Under the pieces are notes generated by a model that was given only the letters and a program-made list of their open reading frames with translations, did no database searches and had not been told where the DNA came from. From assembly GCF_900637195.1 (NCBI RefSeq), contig NZ_LR134356.1:868001-932000 (forward strand): DNA of 64,000 bases, given 5' to 3'. The DNA is from Mycolicibacterium aurum (GTDB lineage: Bacteria > Actinomycetota > Actinomycetes > Mycobacteriales > Mycobacteriaceae). Shown here piece by piece: positions 1-9,661 of this stretch; positions within the stretch are counted from its first letter, which is position 1; each line of letters opens with the position of its first letter. Position numbers and translations under genes: made by a program.

Positions 1-1
1 C

Positions 2-1255
2 TTCGGCGAGATCGACGGCGTGCTCTACATCGACATGCGGCTGGTGGAAGGCCCGAGCCTCAAGGAGCTGCTGCGCGCCGAGGGCGCGTTGCAGCCTGCG
101 CGGGCGGTGTCGATCCTGGGTCAGGTGGCGTCTGCGCTGGACGCGGCGCACGCCAACGGACTGGTGCACCGCGACATCAAACCGGAGAACGTCCTGCTGA
201 CCGCCGAGGACTTCGCGTACCTGGTCGACTTCGGGATCGCCCACGGCGGCGGCGAGGCGTCGGTGACGTCGACCGGATTGGTCGTCGGGTCCAGTGCATA
301 CATGGCCCCGGAGCGTTTCAGCGGGGACAAGGGTGGGCCGGCGTCGGACGTGTACTCGCTGGCGTGCCTGCTGTACGAGTCGCTGACGGGCCGGGCGCCG
401 TTCGAGGCGGCCGACATCCGTCAGGTCTGGAGCGCGCACATGTTCTCGCCGCCGCCGCGGCCGAGCATCATGCGGCGCGGGGTCAGCCGCACCTTCGACG
501 ACGTGGTCGCGCGCGGCATGGCCAAGGACCCCCGCGACCGGTTCGCCTCGGCAGGGGGGCTGGCGCGTGCAGCTCATGCTGCGGCACAAGGAATCCCGAG
601 CGAGGCGCCGGTGGCACCGGTGGCCCCGCCCCAAGTCCCCGGCCCAGTGGCTCCGCCGCCCCCGGCGCCGCCGTCGACGCGGCAGTTCACCTCGGCGCCC
701 CAGGTTCCGATGGCGCCACCCTCGGTGCGGCCACCTCGCCGGTTCGGGCGCGGCCAGCTGGTGCTGGGGGCGGTGACGGCAGCGATGCTGGCCGTTGCCG
801 TGATCCTGGCGATGGTGCTGGTGTTCAGCGGCGGTGACAGCGGCACCCCACAGTCCAGGTTGACGGCACCGCCGTCCTCGGACGCGTCGTCGTCGGAGGC
901 GCCGACGTCGACGGAGACGTCGACGATCGACGGGGTGTCGGGGACGGATTCCCAAGGCTTCGTGGGTCATACGGCGCGTTGCGCGTCGGGGGACACGCCG
1001 GCCGCGCTGATCCGGACGTCGCTGTCGTTGGCGGCCATCTGCGAGACGGGCGATGGCGAGTTCTACTACAAAGGTGAGCGCCTGCGCGACGGCGCAAACC
1101 GGGAGATCCGCGGGGCGACACGCTCCGGCGACGGATTCACCGTCACGGGCTCGGACGGGGCGCGATATGACGTGCAGCCGGATCAGCTGACCATTTCCAG
1201 TGGGGGCAGCGTGGATTCGGCGGAACCGGCGCTAGAGTACGGCTCGGCCGGCTGA
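2..1255 (+). CDS. PknH-type transmembrane Ser/Thr protein kinase, 5' truncated by the window
   Basis: The reading frame is open from base 2, so the start and the ATP-binding loop lie upstream of the window. The visible part has the catalytic loop HRDIKPEN, the metal-binding DFG (VDFGIAH) and the APE motif (MAPERF). A Pro/Ala-rich linker follows, then one membrane helix (LVLGAVTAAMLAVAVILAM) and an extracytoplasmic domain of about 130 residues with two Cys. This is the usual Hanks-type mycobacterial receptor kinase plan: kinase inside, small sensor domain outside. The partner and signal cannot be read from the sequence. The stop is 14 bp before the next gene, so the two may be co-transcribed. 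Confidence 0.93.
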   Translation, partial: FGEIDGVLYIDMRLVEGPSLKELLRAEGALQPARAVSILGQVASALDAAHANGLVHRDIKPENVLLTAEDFAYLVDFGIAHGGGEASVTSTGLVVGSSAYMAPERFSGDKGGPASDVYSLACLLYESLTGRAPFEAADIRQVWSAHMFSPPPRPSIMRRGVSRTFDDVVARGMAKDPRDRFASAGGLARAAHAAAQGIPSEAPVAPVAPPQVPGPVAPPPPAPPSTRQFTSAPQVPMAPPSVRPPRRFGRGQLVLGAVTAAMLAVAVILAMVLVFSGGDSGTPQSRLTAPPSSDASSSEAPTSTETSTIDGVSGTDSQGFVGHTARCASGDTPAALIRTSLSLAAICETGDGEFYYKGERLRDGANREIRGATRSGDGFTVTGSDGARYDVQPDQLTISSGGSVDSAEPALEYGSAG

Positions 1256-1269
1256 CAGGGGGAGGGCGC

Positions 1270-2616
1270 ATGACGACCGCGAACACCGAGACGCCGCTGC
1301 CGCGGTCCAGTCCCGCCGAGACGCGGCGCGCGATCTGGAACACGCTGCGCGGATCGTCGGGCAACCTGGTCGAGTGGTACGACGTCTACGTCTACACCGT
1401 GTTCGCAACGTATTTCGAGGGCCAGTTCTTCGCGGAGTCGGAGAAGAACTCCACGGTCTACGTGTACGCCATCTTCGCGATCACGTTCGTGATGCGACCG
1501 GTGGGGTCGTGGTTCTTCGGTCGGTACGCCGATCGCCGCGGCCGACGGGCGGCGCTGACCTTCAGTGTGTCCCTGATGGCGTTGTGCTCGGCGGTGATTG
1601 CGCTGGTGCCGTCGCAGGCCACGATCGGGATCGCGGCGCCGATCATCCTGGTTCTCGCGCGGCTGGTGCAGGGCTTCGCCACGGGCGGGGAGTACGGCAC
1701 GTCGGCGACGTACATGTCGGAGGCGGCGACGCGGGAGCGACGCGGTTTCTTCTCGTCCTTCCAGTACGTCACGCTGGTGGGCGGGCATGTCCTGGCGCAG
1801 TTCACATTGCTGATCCTGCAGTCATTCCTCACCGACGATCAGATGCGAGACTTCGGGTGGCGCATCGCGTTTGCCATCGGCGGCGTGGCGGCGATCGTGG
1901 TGTTCTGGCTGCGGCGCACCATGGACGAGTCGCTGTCCGAGGAGGTTATCGAGGCAGCGAGATCGGGTGAGGACAAGGGCGCGGGCTCGATGCGCGAGTT
2001 GTTCACCACGTACTGGCGGCCGCTGCTGCTGTGCTTCCTGATCACGATGGGCGGCACGGTCGCGTTCTACACCTACAGCGTCAACGCGCCGACCATAGTC
2101 AAGAGCACCTACGACGACGCGATGACGGCGACGTGGATCAACCTGATCGGACTGATCTTCCTGATGCTGCTGCAGCCCGTCGGCGGGATGATCAGCGACA
2201 AGGTGGGACGCAAGCCGATGCTGCTGTTCTTCGGGGTGGGCGGGCTGTTCTACACCTACATCTTGATCACGTTCCTGCCCGAAACGCAGTCTCCGCTGGC
2301 CTCTTTCGCGCTGGTCGCCGGTGGCTACATCATCCTGACGGGCTACACGTCGATCAACGCACTGGTGAAGTCGGAGCTGTTCCCACAGCGGATCCGGGCG
2401 TTGGGTGTCGGTGTCGGCTACGCGCTGGCGAACTCGATCTTCGGTGGCACCGCCCCGTTGATCTACCAGGCAGCTAAGGAACAGGGCCACGTTCCGCTGT
2501 TCATCGCGTACGTGACGGTGTGCATCGCGGTGTCGCTGGTGGTTTACATCTTCTGCCTCAAGAACAAGTCCGAGACCTACCTGGATCGCGAGCGGGGCTC
2601 CGCATTCCGGGTCTGA
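1270..2616 (+). CDS. MFS transporter, metabolite:H+ symporter (MHS) family, KgtP-like
   Basis: A 448-residue integral membrane protein with about 12 hydrophobic segments. The N-terminal NLVEWYDVYVYTVFA, the loop 2-3 motif (GRYADRRGRRAAL) and GFATGGEYGTSATYMSEA are typical of MHS-family symporters, which carry dicarboxylates and related compounds such as alpha-ketoglutarate, proline/betaine or shikimate. The substrate cannot be assigned beyond a probable organic acid or zwitterion. The ATG has a strong purine-rich ribosome site (GGGGGAGGGCGC) just upstream. It follows the kinase by 14 bp and precedes the DUF1206 gene by 5 bp. Confidence 0.9.
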   Translation: MTTANTETPLPRSSPAETRRAIWNTLRGSSGNLVEWYDVYVYTVFATYFEGQFFAESEKNSTVYVYAIFAITFVMRPVGSWFFGRYADRRGRRAALTFSVSLMALCSAVIALVPSQATIGIAAPIILVLARLVQGFATGGEYGTSATYMSEAATRERRGFFSSFQYVTLVGGHVLAQFTLLILQSFLTDDQMRDFGWRIAFAIGGVAAIVVFWLRRTMDESLSEEVIEAARSGEDKGAGSMRELFTTYWRPLLLCFLITMGGTVAFYTYSVNAPTIVKSTYDDAMTATWINLIGLIFLMLLQPVGGMISDKVGRKPMLLFFGVGGLFYTYILITFLPETQSPLASFALVAGGYIILTGYTSINALVKSELFPQRIRALGVGVGYALANSIFGGTAPLIYQAAKEQGHVPLFIAYVTVCIAVSLVVYIFCLKNKSETYLDRERGSAFRV

Positions 2617-2621
2617 ACGCG

Positions 2622-3428
2622 GTGTTCAAGGGCGCGGTCAATCGCGCCACCGGGAGCCGGACCGTGGAATGGCTCGCGCGCGTGGGCTATCCGGTGAGCG
2701 GGCTCCTTCATGTGCTGATCGCGTACATCATCGTGCGCATCGCCTTCGGTTTGAGCGGTGAGGCCGATCAGACCGGCGCACTCGCGACGCTGGCCGCGCA
2801 GCCCGGCGGACAGGTGTCGCTGTGGGTGGTGGCGTTCGGGCTGTTCGCCCTGGCGATGTGGCGGCTGGCGGAAACGGTGGTGGGACTGCACCCCGGCGAG
2901 CACACCGACGCCGATCTGCGTGACACGCCACTGGGCAACCGGCTCAAAGCACTTGGACTGGCCGTGGTCTACCTGGCGCTGGCGTTCGCCGCGGTGCAGT
3001 TCGCGCTGGGGGTGGGCCGGCAGGGCAGTGATCGAGCCGAGGGCTTGAGCGCACGACTGATGCAGTCGGGTGGCGGCAAGGTCGTGCTGGTGGGTGTCGG
3101 TGTGGCCATCGCAGCCTTCGGCGGCTACTTCGTCTACAAGGGCGCATCGCGGAAGTTCCTGCGGGATCTCACCGTGCCCGGGGGGCTGCTGATCACCGTG
3201 CTGGGGGTGTGCGGTCACGTCGCCGAGGGGGTGGTGTTGTTCGCCGCCGGGCTGTTGGTGGTCGGCGCGTCCTTCCTGCAGGATCCGACGCGGGCGACGG
3301 GGTTGGACTCCGCGGTCCAGGCGCTGGGGGAGACGCAGTTCGGGCAGACGATTCTGCTGGTGGCTGCAACAGGTTTCGCGGCCTACGGCTTGTACAGCTT
3401 TGCGCTCACCCGGTATTCGCGGATGTGA
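2622..3428 (+). CDS. DUF1206 family membrane protein
   Basis: About 268 residues starting at GTG 2622, directly after the MFS stop. The open frame extends further upstream but only inside the MFS gene. The protein shows three repeated two-helix units, each beginning with an aromatic/Gly-rich helix (WLARVGYPVSGLLHVLIAY, then ALGLAVVYLALAFAAVQFA, then TILLVAATGFAAYGLYSF). This is the DUF1206 pattern, common in actinobacteria and of unknown function. Its last 23 bp overlap the 3' end of the convergent sugar transferase gene. Confidence 0.85.
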   Translation: MFKGAVNRATGSRTVEWLARVGYPVSGLLHVLIAYIIVRIAFGLSGEADQTGALATLAAQPGGQVSLWVVAFGLFALAMWRLAETVVGLHPGEHTDADLRDTPLGNRLKALGLAVVYLALAFAAVQFALGVGRQGSDRAEGLSARLMQSGGGKVVLVGVGVAIAAFGGYFVYKGASRKFLRDLTVPGGLLITVLGVCGHVAEGVVLFAAGLLVVGASFLQDPTRATGLDSAVQALGETQFGQTILLVAATGFAAYGLYSFALTRYSRM

Positions 3429-4905
3429 CCGACAGCTTCTCGCTGGGGCGCAGTACCGCGGGGATCGTCAGCAGAAGTATCTGCAGATCCAGAGACAGTG
3501 ACCAGTTCTCGATGTAGAAGTTGTCCCATTCGGCGCGGTCGTCGATGGACGTCTGGCCGCGGAGGCCGTGCACCTGCGCCCAGCCGGTCATGCCGGCTTT
3601 GACCCGGTGTCGTTCCCCGTACCGACGGATCTGGGAGTTGAAACGCTCGACGTATTCGGGACGTTCGGGTCGGGGTCCGACGAGGCTCATGTCGCCTTTG
3701 ATGACGTTGAGAAGTTGCGGGAGTTCATCGAGAGAGCTGCACCGCATGAGCTTGCCGATGGTGGTGCGCCGGTCGGCGCCCTCGACACCGCCGGGGGCCG
3801 CGCCGCGGTGCGGGACGAACACATCGTCGACAGACTCGGGCGGGCGCATCGATCGAAACTTCAGGCAGTCGAACACGATTCCGTCACGGCCGATGCGTGG
3901 TTGCCGGAAGAAGACCGAGCCGGGAGAGGACAGCTTCACCGCGGCCATGAGGGACACGAACAACGGGGAGATGACAGCCAGGATGGCGGCCGCCGCGACG
4001 CGGTCGGCGACGTGCTTGGTGGCGAACTGCCAGCTGGTGGGGTTGGTGTTGGACACCGTCAACACGGGCAGGCCGCCGACGTAGTCCACGCGGGACTGCT
4101 TGCCCACGGTGTCGAACATGCGGGGCACGATCCACACCGTCAGCCCGGCAAGTCGTGCGGTTCTGATGGCGGGTATCAGATCCTTGTCGCTGGTCCGGGA
4201 GAACCCGACGACGACGGCCTCTGCCCCGGTGCGCCGGATCGCGTCGGCGATGGTCTCCGGTGTTCCGACCGGGGGGATGGGGCAGTCGTCGGTGTCGGTG
4301 GCCGTCCACGGTGAATCGGCGTCCACCAGTCCCACCGGGCGAATGCCGTACTGCGGGTTGTCGAGAAACCGCTTCGCGAGGTGGCAGGCGATCTCGCCGT
4401 TGCCCATGATCAGCGTCGGCGACTGCAGGAGGTGGCGTCGCCGGAGCGACCGTTTCAGCGACACCGCGGCCACCCTGCCGATAGGCAGCAGGGTGGCGGT
4501 GGTGAGCCACACCTTGGCGATGGTGTCGCCCAGGTCGCCGGGGACATCGGCGAGCACCATGCCGGCCAGCAGCAGCATGGCCGCCAGCGCCGCGGTCATC
4601 TGGACCGACATGAACTCTTCGATCAGGTTGCCGTGCAGTCTGCGCCGGTAGGTGGACCGGGCGGCGAAGATGATCAGCACCATCGGCGCGTAGCACGCCA
4701 TCATCCACAGCGGTGGCATTGGGAATCCCTGATGGTGCGCCCAGGTGAGACCGGCGATCGACGCCACGCATGCCATGGACAGATCGGCGGCGAACTTGAT
4801 CAGCACGCCCAGATTGCCCTGCGGGAGCGCGAGGCGCGAAACGTCGGGAAGTACGCCCGCCAGCGAAGCCGGTGACCATTCGCTCGTGGTGGTGCGTACC
4901 GCCAT
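3406..4905 (-). CDS. Exopolysaccharide-type polyprenyl glycosylphosphotransferase
   Basis: A 499-residue protein of the bacterial sugar transferase (WbaP/RfbP) superfamily. These enzymes move a sugar-1-phosphate from a nucleotide sugar to polyprenyl phosphate, the first step of a surface glycan. The N-terminal half has four or five membrane helices followed by a Rossmann-like region (LIMGNGEIACHLAKRF). The C-terminal catalytic domain has the membrane re-entrant segment, FDCLKFRSM, SLDELPQLLNVIKGDMSLVGPRPERPEYV and MTGWAQVHGLRG, all family hallmarks. The ATG at 4905 follows a good ribosome site (GAGAGGGGCGG). No glycan cluster is visible next to it, so the sugar is unknown. Confidence 0.9.
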   Translation of the reverse strand: MAVRTTTSEWSPASLAGVLPDVSRLALPQGNLGVLIKFAADLSMACVASIAGLTWAHHQGFPMPPLWMMACYAPMVLIIFAARSTYRRRLHGNLIEEFMSVQMTAALAAMLLLAGMVLADVPGDLGDTIAKVWLTTATLLPIGRVAAVSLKRSLRRRHLLQSPTLIMGNGEIACHLAKRFLDNPQYGIRPVGLVDADSPWTATDTDDCPIPPVGTPETIADAIRRTGAEAVVVGFSRTSDKDLIPAIRTARLAGLTVWIVPRMFDTVGKQSRVDYVGGLPVLTVSNTNPTSWQFATKHVADRVAAAAILAVISPLFVSLMAAVKLSSPGSVFFRQPRIGRDGIVFDCLKFRSMRPPESVDDVFVPHRGAAPGGVEGADRRTTIGKLMRCSSLDELPQLLNVIKGDMSLVGPRPERPEYVERFNSQIRRYGERHRVKAGMTGWAQVHGLRGQTSIDDRAEWDNFYIENWSLSLDLQILLLTIPAVLRPSEKLSVTSANTG

Positions 4906-5064
4906 CAGATGCCGCCCCTCTCAACTCGAAGAACTGGACGCCGCAGTTCACGACAGGTCTTCAGTCATGTTTTTGACGGGCGCTTCAAAATCGAATGAGA
5001 GGTAACCAGCCACCGGCTCAGCTAAACCCTTCGTCGGGCTAGCAATTGTGACAATTCGGCATCG

Positions 5065-6090
5065 TCAGTCGAGAAGTGTCGCGCCGCTGGTCCACGTGCG
5101 GAGGATGTCGTCGACGCGGATCTGCACGGCCCTCTCGGCGTCGGCGCGCTCGAGGCCCGTCAAGAGCAGACGTTCATAGTCCGTGTCGATGCGGCGGACG
5201 GAGTTCGTGACGGCGGCGAGGACGGAACCGGGGTCGGCTGCGTTGCCGCGGTTGCGACGCGCGCGTCCGCGCACTGCGGCGTAGAAGGCGATCGCCTCGG
5301 CGCGCAGGGGCGGGCAGCCCGGAAACTGGGCGCGGATGTGGTCGGCGATCACGCGGCGCAGGGCGTCGTCGACGCGGAGGCGTCGCGGCGTCAGGTCGTC
5401 GTCCTCCAGACATTGCCGGGCCGCCAGCTCGACGGCGCGCAGTTCGACCAGAATGCCTTGGCGCTCATAGCGCCTCCTCGGGGTGTTCATGCGGTAGACG
5501 ACGCCGGTGACTCCGCTCGCCTTGGCGGTGCGTCGGGTGAGGTTGGCATCGCCGGACGGCAGGAACACCAGGTGGCCCAGCCCGGTGCAGTCGAGGCAGA
5601 TGCCGCCGGCCTTGACGCGGAGCAGTGGATCGGTGGGTTCGCCGCCGCAGGCGTTGCACTCCCAGGTGCGCTCGGCCGCCAGAATATTGGGCTGGGCGCA
5701 CCGCGGTGGCGGTGGCTTCGGCGCGGGGTGCTCGTCCCGCGCCCACCGGGTCCGGAAGCGACGCTCGTCCTCGACGCGGCCGCCGGCGGTGAAGTGCAGT
5801 CCGGCGTAGTCGGTTTCCCACGGCTTCAGGCCATGCCGGCGAGCCCAGCTCTGCAACGCGGTGAGAGCGTCGGCGGTCTCGGTCTCGTCCACGCGCAGAC
5901 ACCGGTCGAGCGAGGTGACCAGGCCGCCCAGCCACGCATGGACTCTCGACTCAAGCAGCCAGTTCAGCCCGATCAGGAGTTCGACGGGCGTGACGAACTG
6001 CTGATCGGCCAGGTTGGCCTCAGCAATGCGTGTGACGGCGTCATCCAGATCTGTCATGGCGACGCCGAGGGTAGTGGCGCCCGCCGACAT
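5065..6090 (-). CDS. DUF2293 domain protein with zinc-binding cysteines
   Basis: A protein of up to 341 residues. The central part has paired cysteines (ECNACGG then CLDCTGLGHLVFLPSGDANLTRR), which suggest a zinc ribbon. The C-terminal region (ADHIRAQFPGCPP followed by RRIDTDYERLL) matches the DUF2293 pattern as I remember it. Function is unknown. Two starts are possible: ATG 6090 and ATG 6057 (MTDLDDAVTRI). The second gives a more natural N-terminus and neither has a clear ribosome site. Confidence 0.75.
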   Translation of the reverse strand: MSAGATTLGVAMTDLDDAVTRIAEANLADQQFVTPVELLIGLNWLLESRVHAWLGGLVTSLDRCLRVDETETADALTALQSWARRHGLKPWETDYAGLHFTAGGRVEDERRFRTRWARDEHPAPKPPPPRCAQPNILAAERTWECNACGGEPTDPLLRVKAGGICLDCTGLGHLVFLPSGDANLTRRTAKASGVTGVVYRMNTPRRRYERQGILVELRAVELAARQCLEDDDLTPRRLRVDDALRRVIADHIRAQFPGCPPLRAEAIAFYAAVRGRARRNRGNAADPGSVLAAVTNSVRRIDTDYERLLLTGLERADAERAVQIRVDDILRTWTSGATLLD

Positions 6091-6137
6091 GCGGAGCCGC
6101 CGTCGCCGCTGCCCGACGCCGGGACGACTTTCTGGTG

Positions 6138-6216
6138 TGCCCGGCTATGAGCGACACATTCGGCGCTTCGTTAGTCAGGCTTCACGGACACCGACAATGT
6201 CGCTCATAGCCGGGCA
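6138..6216. terminator. 18-bp perfect inverted repeat downstream of mmpL
   Basis: TGCCCGGCTATGAGCGAC at 6138-6155 is exactly repeated in inverted form at 6199-6216, with a 43-bp spacer. A further ATT/AAT pair matches after a 2-nt bulge. It lies between the end of mmpL and the start of the DUF2293 gene, so a terminator or RNA-stability element for the mmpS-mmpL transcript is the simplest reading. The long spacer is unusual for a terminator, so it could also be a small dispersed repeat. Confidence 0.5.
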
Positions 6217-6239
6217 TTTCCAACACTCACCCCGGCGGC

Positions 6240-9119
6240 TCAGACCCCGACGCTGGTCCGCGCCACGGGCCACGGCTGCGGCCGGGGTCGCATCCGTACG
6301 TGCTGCGGCCACCAGAACCAGCGGCCCAGCAGTGCGGCGATCGACGGCGTCATGAACGACCGCACCACGAAGGTGTCGAACAGCAGGCCCAACCCGATGG
6401 TGGTGCCCACCTGCCCGATGACGATCATGTCGCTGACGGTCATCGAGATCATCGTGAACGCGAACACCATGCCGGCGGCGGTCACGACCGACCCAGTGCC
6501 TGCCATGGAGCGGATGATGCCGGTGTGCAGGCCGGCCCCGAGTTCTTCTTTCATCCGGGAGACCAGCAGCAGGTTGTAGTCGGCGCCGACGGCCAGCAGC
6601 ACGATCACCGACATCGGTAACACCATCCAGTGCAACGGGATTCCGACGATGTGCTGCCACAGCAGCACCGACAGGCCGAACGAGGTGCCCAGGCTCAGCA
6701 CCACCGTTCCGACGATCACCGCCGACGCCACGATGGCGCGGGTCAGGATCACCATGATGATGAAGATCAGGATCAGCGCGGCGGTCGCGACGATCAGCAG
6801 GTCGTAGTCGGCGCCGTGCTGCATGTCCTTGTACAGCGCCGCGCTACCACCGAGGTAGATGGTCGAGCCCGCCAGCGGGGTGCCCTTGACGGCGTCCTCG
6901 GCGGCGACCTTGAGCGCGTCGATGCGGGCGGTGCCCTCCTCGGTCAACGGATCACCCTGGTGAATGATGGTGAACCGCACGGCATGTCCGTCCGGGGACA
7001 GGAACAGCTTGATGCCACGCTGGAACTCGGCGGTCTCGAACGCCTCCGGTGGCAGGTAGAAGGAGTCGTCGTTCTGGGCGGTGTCGAACGCCTCGCCCAT
7101 CGCGGTGGCGTTGTCCTGCAACGCCATCGTCTGATCCTGCTGCGCCTTCTGGATCTGATACTGCGTCAGCATGATCTCCTTCTGGTTCCGCATGGTCTGG
7201 ATCATCGGATCCATCAGCGTCACCATCTGCGGCATCAGCGCGGCCATCTGCTCGAAATCGGGGATCATCGCGGCGAAGTCGTCGGACATCGAGCCGATAC
7301 CGTCGAGGCTCTCGAAGATCGACCGCATCGCCCAGCACACCGGGATGTCGAAACAGTGCGGCTCCCAGTAGAAGTAGTTGCGGATCGGGCGGAAGAAGTC
7401 GTCGAAGTTGGCCAGGTCGTCGCGCACGTCGGCGATGGTGGCGCTGGTGTTCTTCATCGACGTGACCATGCGGTTGGTGATCGCCGACATCTCCTGGGTC
7501 AGCGACTTCATCTTGGTCATCGAATCGATGGTGACCTGCATGTCGTTGGCCTGCTTGAGGGTGTTGTCCAACATCTTCTGCATGTAGTCGTTGTTCATGA
7601 TCTGGCCGGTGCTGTTGGCGCTCAACGTGTAGGGGATGGTCGAGTGCTCGATCGGTTTGCCCTCGGGCCGGGTGATGGTCTGCACCTCGGCGATGCCGCG
7701 CACGTCCACCAGCGCCTTGGCGATCTTGTCGATCACCAGGAAGTCCGCCGGGTTGCGCAGGTCGTGGTCGCTTTGCACCATCAGCAGGTCGGGGTTCATG
7801 GTGGCCGACGAGAAGTGCCGGTCCGACGCGGCGTAGCCGATGTTGGCCGGGACGTCGTCGGGTAGATACACCCGGTCGTCGTAGATGGTGTGGTAGCCGG
7901 GCAGCGCCAGCAGACCCACCAGGCACGCCACCACGCAGGCGACCAGGATCGCACCGGGCCAGCGCACGGTGGCCGCGCCGACGCGGCGCCAGCCCCGCGA
8001 GCGGGCCATGCGTTTGGGTTCGAGCACCTTGCCGAAGCGGGTGACGACGGAGATGACAGCCGGACCCAGCGTCAACGCGGCGGCGACCACGAACGTCATG
8101 CCGACCGCCAGCGGCAGGCCCATCGTCTGGAAGTAGGGCAGCCGGGTGAAGTGCAGGCACGCCGTGGCTCCGGCGATCGTCAAGCCGGACGCCAGGATGA
8201 CGTGGGCGGTTCCGTGGAACATGGTGTAGTAGGCCGACTCCCGGTCCTCGCCGTTGCGCCGCGCCTCCTGATAGCGGCCCACCAGGAAGATGCCGTAGTC
8301 GGTGGCCGCGGCGATCGCCAGCGTGACGACCATGTTGGTCGCGAACGTGGTGAGCCCGAACACCCCGTGGTAGCCGAGGAACGACACGATGCCGCGCGCA
8401 CCCATGAGCCCGAGGAACATCATGCCGGTGACCACCATCGTGGTGACCGCCGATCGGTAGACGAACAGCAGCATCACGACAATCACGGCGAAGGTGACCA
8501 TCTCGATGGTCCGCATGCTGGCGTCGCCGACGGCGTTCTGGTCGGTGGTGGTGGCCGCCGGTCCGGTGACGTAGGCCTGCACGCCGTCGGGTGCGGGGGT
8601 GTCGGCGACCAGGGTGCGCACAGCTTCCACCGACTCGTTGGCCAGCGTCTCGCCCTGGTCGCCGGCGATGTACACCTGCACGTAGGCGGCCTTGTTGTCG
8701 TTGCTCTGCGCACCGGCCGCGGTCAGCGAGTCGCTCCAGAAGTCCTGCACGTGCTGGACGTGGCGCGTGTCGGCGCGCAGCCCGGCCACGATCGTGTCGT
8801 AGTAATCGTGGGCGGAGGCACCCAGCGGTTCCTGGCCCTCCAGCACGATCATCACCGAGCTGCTGGTGTCGAACTCCTCGAAGACCTTGCCGACCTCTTT
8901 GGTGGCGATCATCGCGGGCGCGCTGTTGGGGCTCATCGGGGACGAGCGTTCCTTGCCGACCACTTCCAGTTGCGGCACAACGACATTGAGGGCGACGATC
9001 AGCGCGATCCAGGCCAGGATGATCGGCACGGCCAGCGTGCGCAGCATCCGCGGCAGCCAGGGCCGGTGCGCCGGACCCGTCTGGCTCGGCAGTCGGTCGG
9101 TGACGGAATGGGCGCTCAT
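6240..9119 (-). CDS. MmpL family RND transporter
   Basis: About 959 residues. This is an RND-superfamily exporter of the mycobacterial MmpL family, driven by proton motive force, moving lipids, siderophores or drugs across the inner membrane. It has an N-terminal helix, a first periplasmic loop, a block of helices containing [16 protein letters not shown], a very large second periplasmic loop with a Met/Gln/Asp-rich coiled stretch, and a second helix block with [16 protein letters not shown]. The paired GxDY motifs are the proton-relay signatures. ATG 9119 overlaps the mmpS stop (ATGA) and follows GGTGAAG, so it is preferred over the in-frame ATG at 9137. Closest in layout to the MmpL4/MmpL5 type, which pair with an MmpS. 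Confidence 0.93.
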   Translation of the reverse strand: MSAHSVTDRLPSQTGPAHRPWLPRMLRTLAVPIILAWIALIVALNVVVPQLEVVGKERSSPMSPNSAPAMIATKEVGKVFEEFDTSSSVMIVLEGQEPLGASAHDYYDTIVAGLRADTRHVQHVQDFWSDSLTAAGAQSNDNKAAYVQVYIAGDQGETLANESVEAVRTLVADTPAPDGVQAYVTGPAATTTDQNAVGDASMRTIEMVTFAVIVVMLLFVYRSAVTTMVVTGMMFLGLMGARGIVSFLGYHGVFGLTTFATNMVVTLAIAAATDYGIFLVGRYQEARRNGEDRESAYYTMFHGTAHVILASGLTIAGATACLHFTRLPYFQTMGLPLAVGMTFVVAAALTLGPAVISVVTRFGKVLEPKRMARSRGWRRVGAATVRWPGAILVACVVACLVGLLALPGYHTIYDDRVYLPDDVPANIGYAASDRHFSSATMNPDLLMVQSDHDLRNPADFLVIDKIAKALVDVRGIAEVQTITRPEGKPIEHSTIPYTLSANSTGQIMNNDYMQKMLDNTLKQANDMQVTIDSMTKMKSLTQEMSAITNRMVTSMKNTSATIADVRDDLANFDDFFRPIRNYFYWEPHCFDIPVCWAMRSIFESLDGIGSMSDDFAAMIPDFEQMAALMPQMVTLMDPMIQTMRNQKEIMLTQYQIQKAQQDQTMALQDNATAMGEAFDTAQNDDSFYLPPEAFETAEFQRGIKLFLSPDGHAVRFTIIHQGDPLTEEGTARIDALKVAAEDAVKGTPLAGSTIYLGGSAALYKDMQHGADYDLLIVATAALILIFIIMVILTRAIVASAVIVGTVVLSLGTSFGLSVLLWQHIVGIPLHWMVLPMSVIVLLAVGADYNLLLVSRMKEELGAGLHTGIIRSMAGTGSVVTAAGMVFAFTMISMTVSDMIVIGQVGTTIGLGLLFDTFVVRSFMTPSIAALLGRWFWWPQHVRMRPRPQPWPVARTSVGV

Positions 9120-9541
9120 GCTGACTTCACCACGCAAAAGGTTTGGGCGTTGACGCCGGTGGCGGTGTGTTCTTCCTTGACCTCGCCGTCGACGATGACC
9201 CGGCAGGTGATGGCGTCGCCGTCACTCTGGGCCAGGATGTTCGCGCTGACGGCGGGAACGGTGGTGCTCAACGTCAGCGACCACGGCAGCGGCGCCGACT
9301 CGACGCGCTGCGGGATGCCGTCGAGGTCGACGTAGTTGATCAGGCCGGTGCTACCGGACCCGGACACCTCGTAGGTGACGACTTTGGGGTTGAACGAGTC
9401 GGCCTTGGCGGCTCCGGTCGGGGTCACCAGCACGGGGTTGGCGCCGAAGACGTCGCGCAACTGGTTGACCGTCAGGCCACCCGCGACGACGGCGACGACG
9501 ACGAGGACGGGCAACCACAGTCGCTGGACGAGCTTGGTCAC
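9116..9541 (-). CDS. MmpS family membrane accessory protein
   Basis: About 141 residues. A single N-terminal membrane helix ([16 protein letters not shown]) is followed by a small beta-rich periplasmic domain ([18 protein letters not shown], then a C-terminal TCRVIVDGE segment with two Cys), as in MmpS4 and MmpS5. It partners the MmpL encoded directly downstream with a 4-bp overlap. GTG 9541 is preceded by AAAGGG at good spacing and gives an N-terminus like other MmpS proteins. GTG 9559 is an alternative. The gene lies head to head with a TetR gene that probably controls it. Confidence 0.88.
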   Translation of the reverse strand: MTKLVQRLWLPVLVVVAVVAGGLTVNQLRDVFGANPVLVTPTGAAKADSFNPKVVTYEVSGSGSTGLINYVDLDGIPQRVESAPLPWSLTLSTTVPAVSANILAQSDGDAITCRVIVDGEVKEEHTATGVNAQTFCVVKSA

Positions 9542-9622
9542 GTTGCGAGGCCCTTTCACCCAAAGGTGACCCCCGGGTTCTGGAGGGCACCGATCGTCGC
9601 CTAGGCAACCTAACCAAAAAAG

Positions 9623-9661
9623 TGGATAGGTGCAATCCAAGTGGACAAAAGTAATCTACTT
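9623..9661. promoter_or_regulatory. Candidate TetR operator region between mmpS and tetR
   Basis: Two short inverted repeats lie in the divergent promoter region: TGGAT-N7-ATCCA at 9623-9639 and AAGTA-ATC-TACTT at 9649-9661. The region is clearly A/T-richer than its surroundings. Either could be the binding site of the adjacent TetR protein. The second overlaps the tetR coding region if GTG 9641 is used as start, which favours GTG 9689 as the real start. Confidence 0.4.

Noticed and set aside
6175..9335. Long opposite-strand frames over mmpL (for example 6630-7865 and 7890-9335)
   Set aside because: Mirror frames of high-GC coding sequence rich in Arg/His/Gly; no start signals or family motifs.
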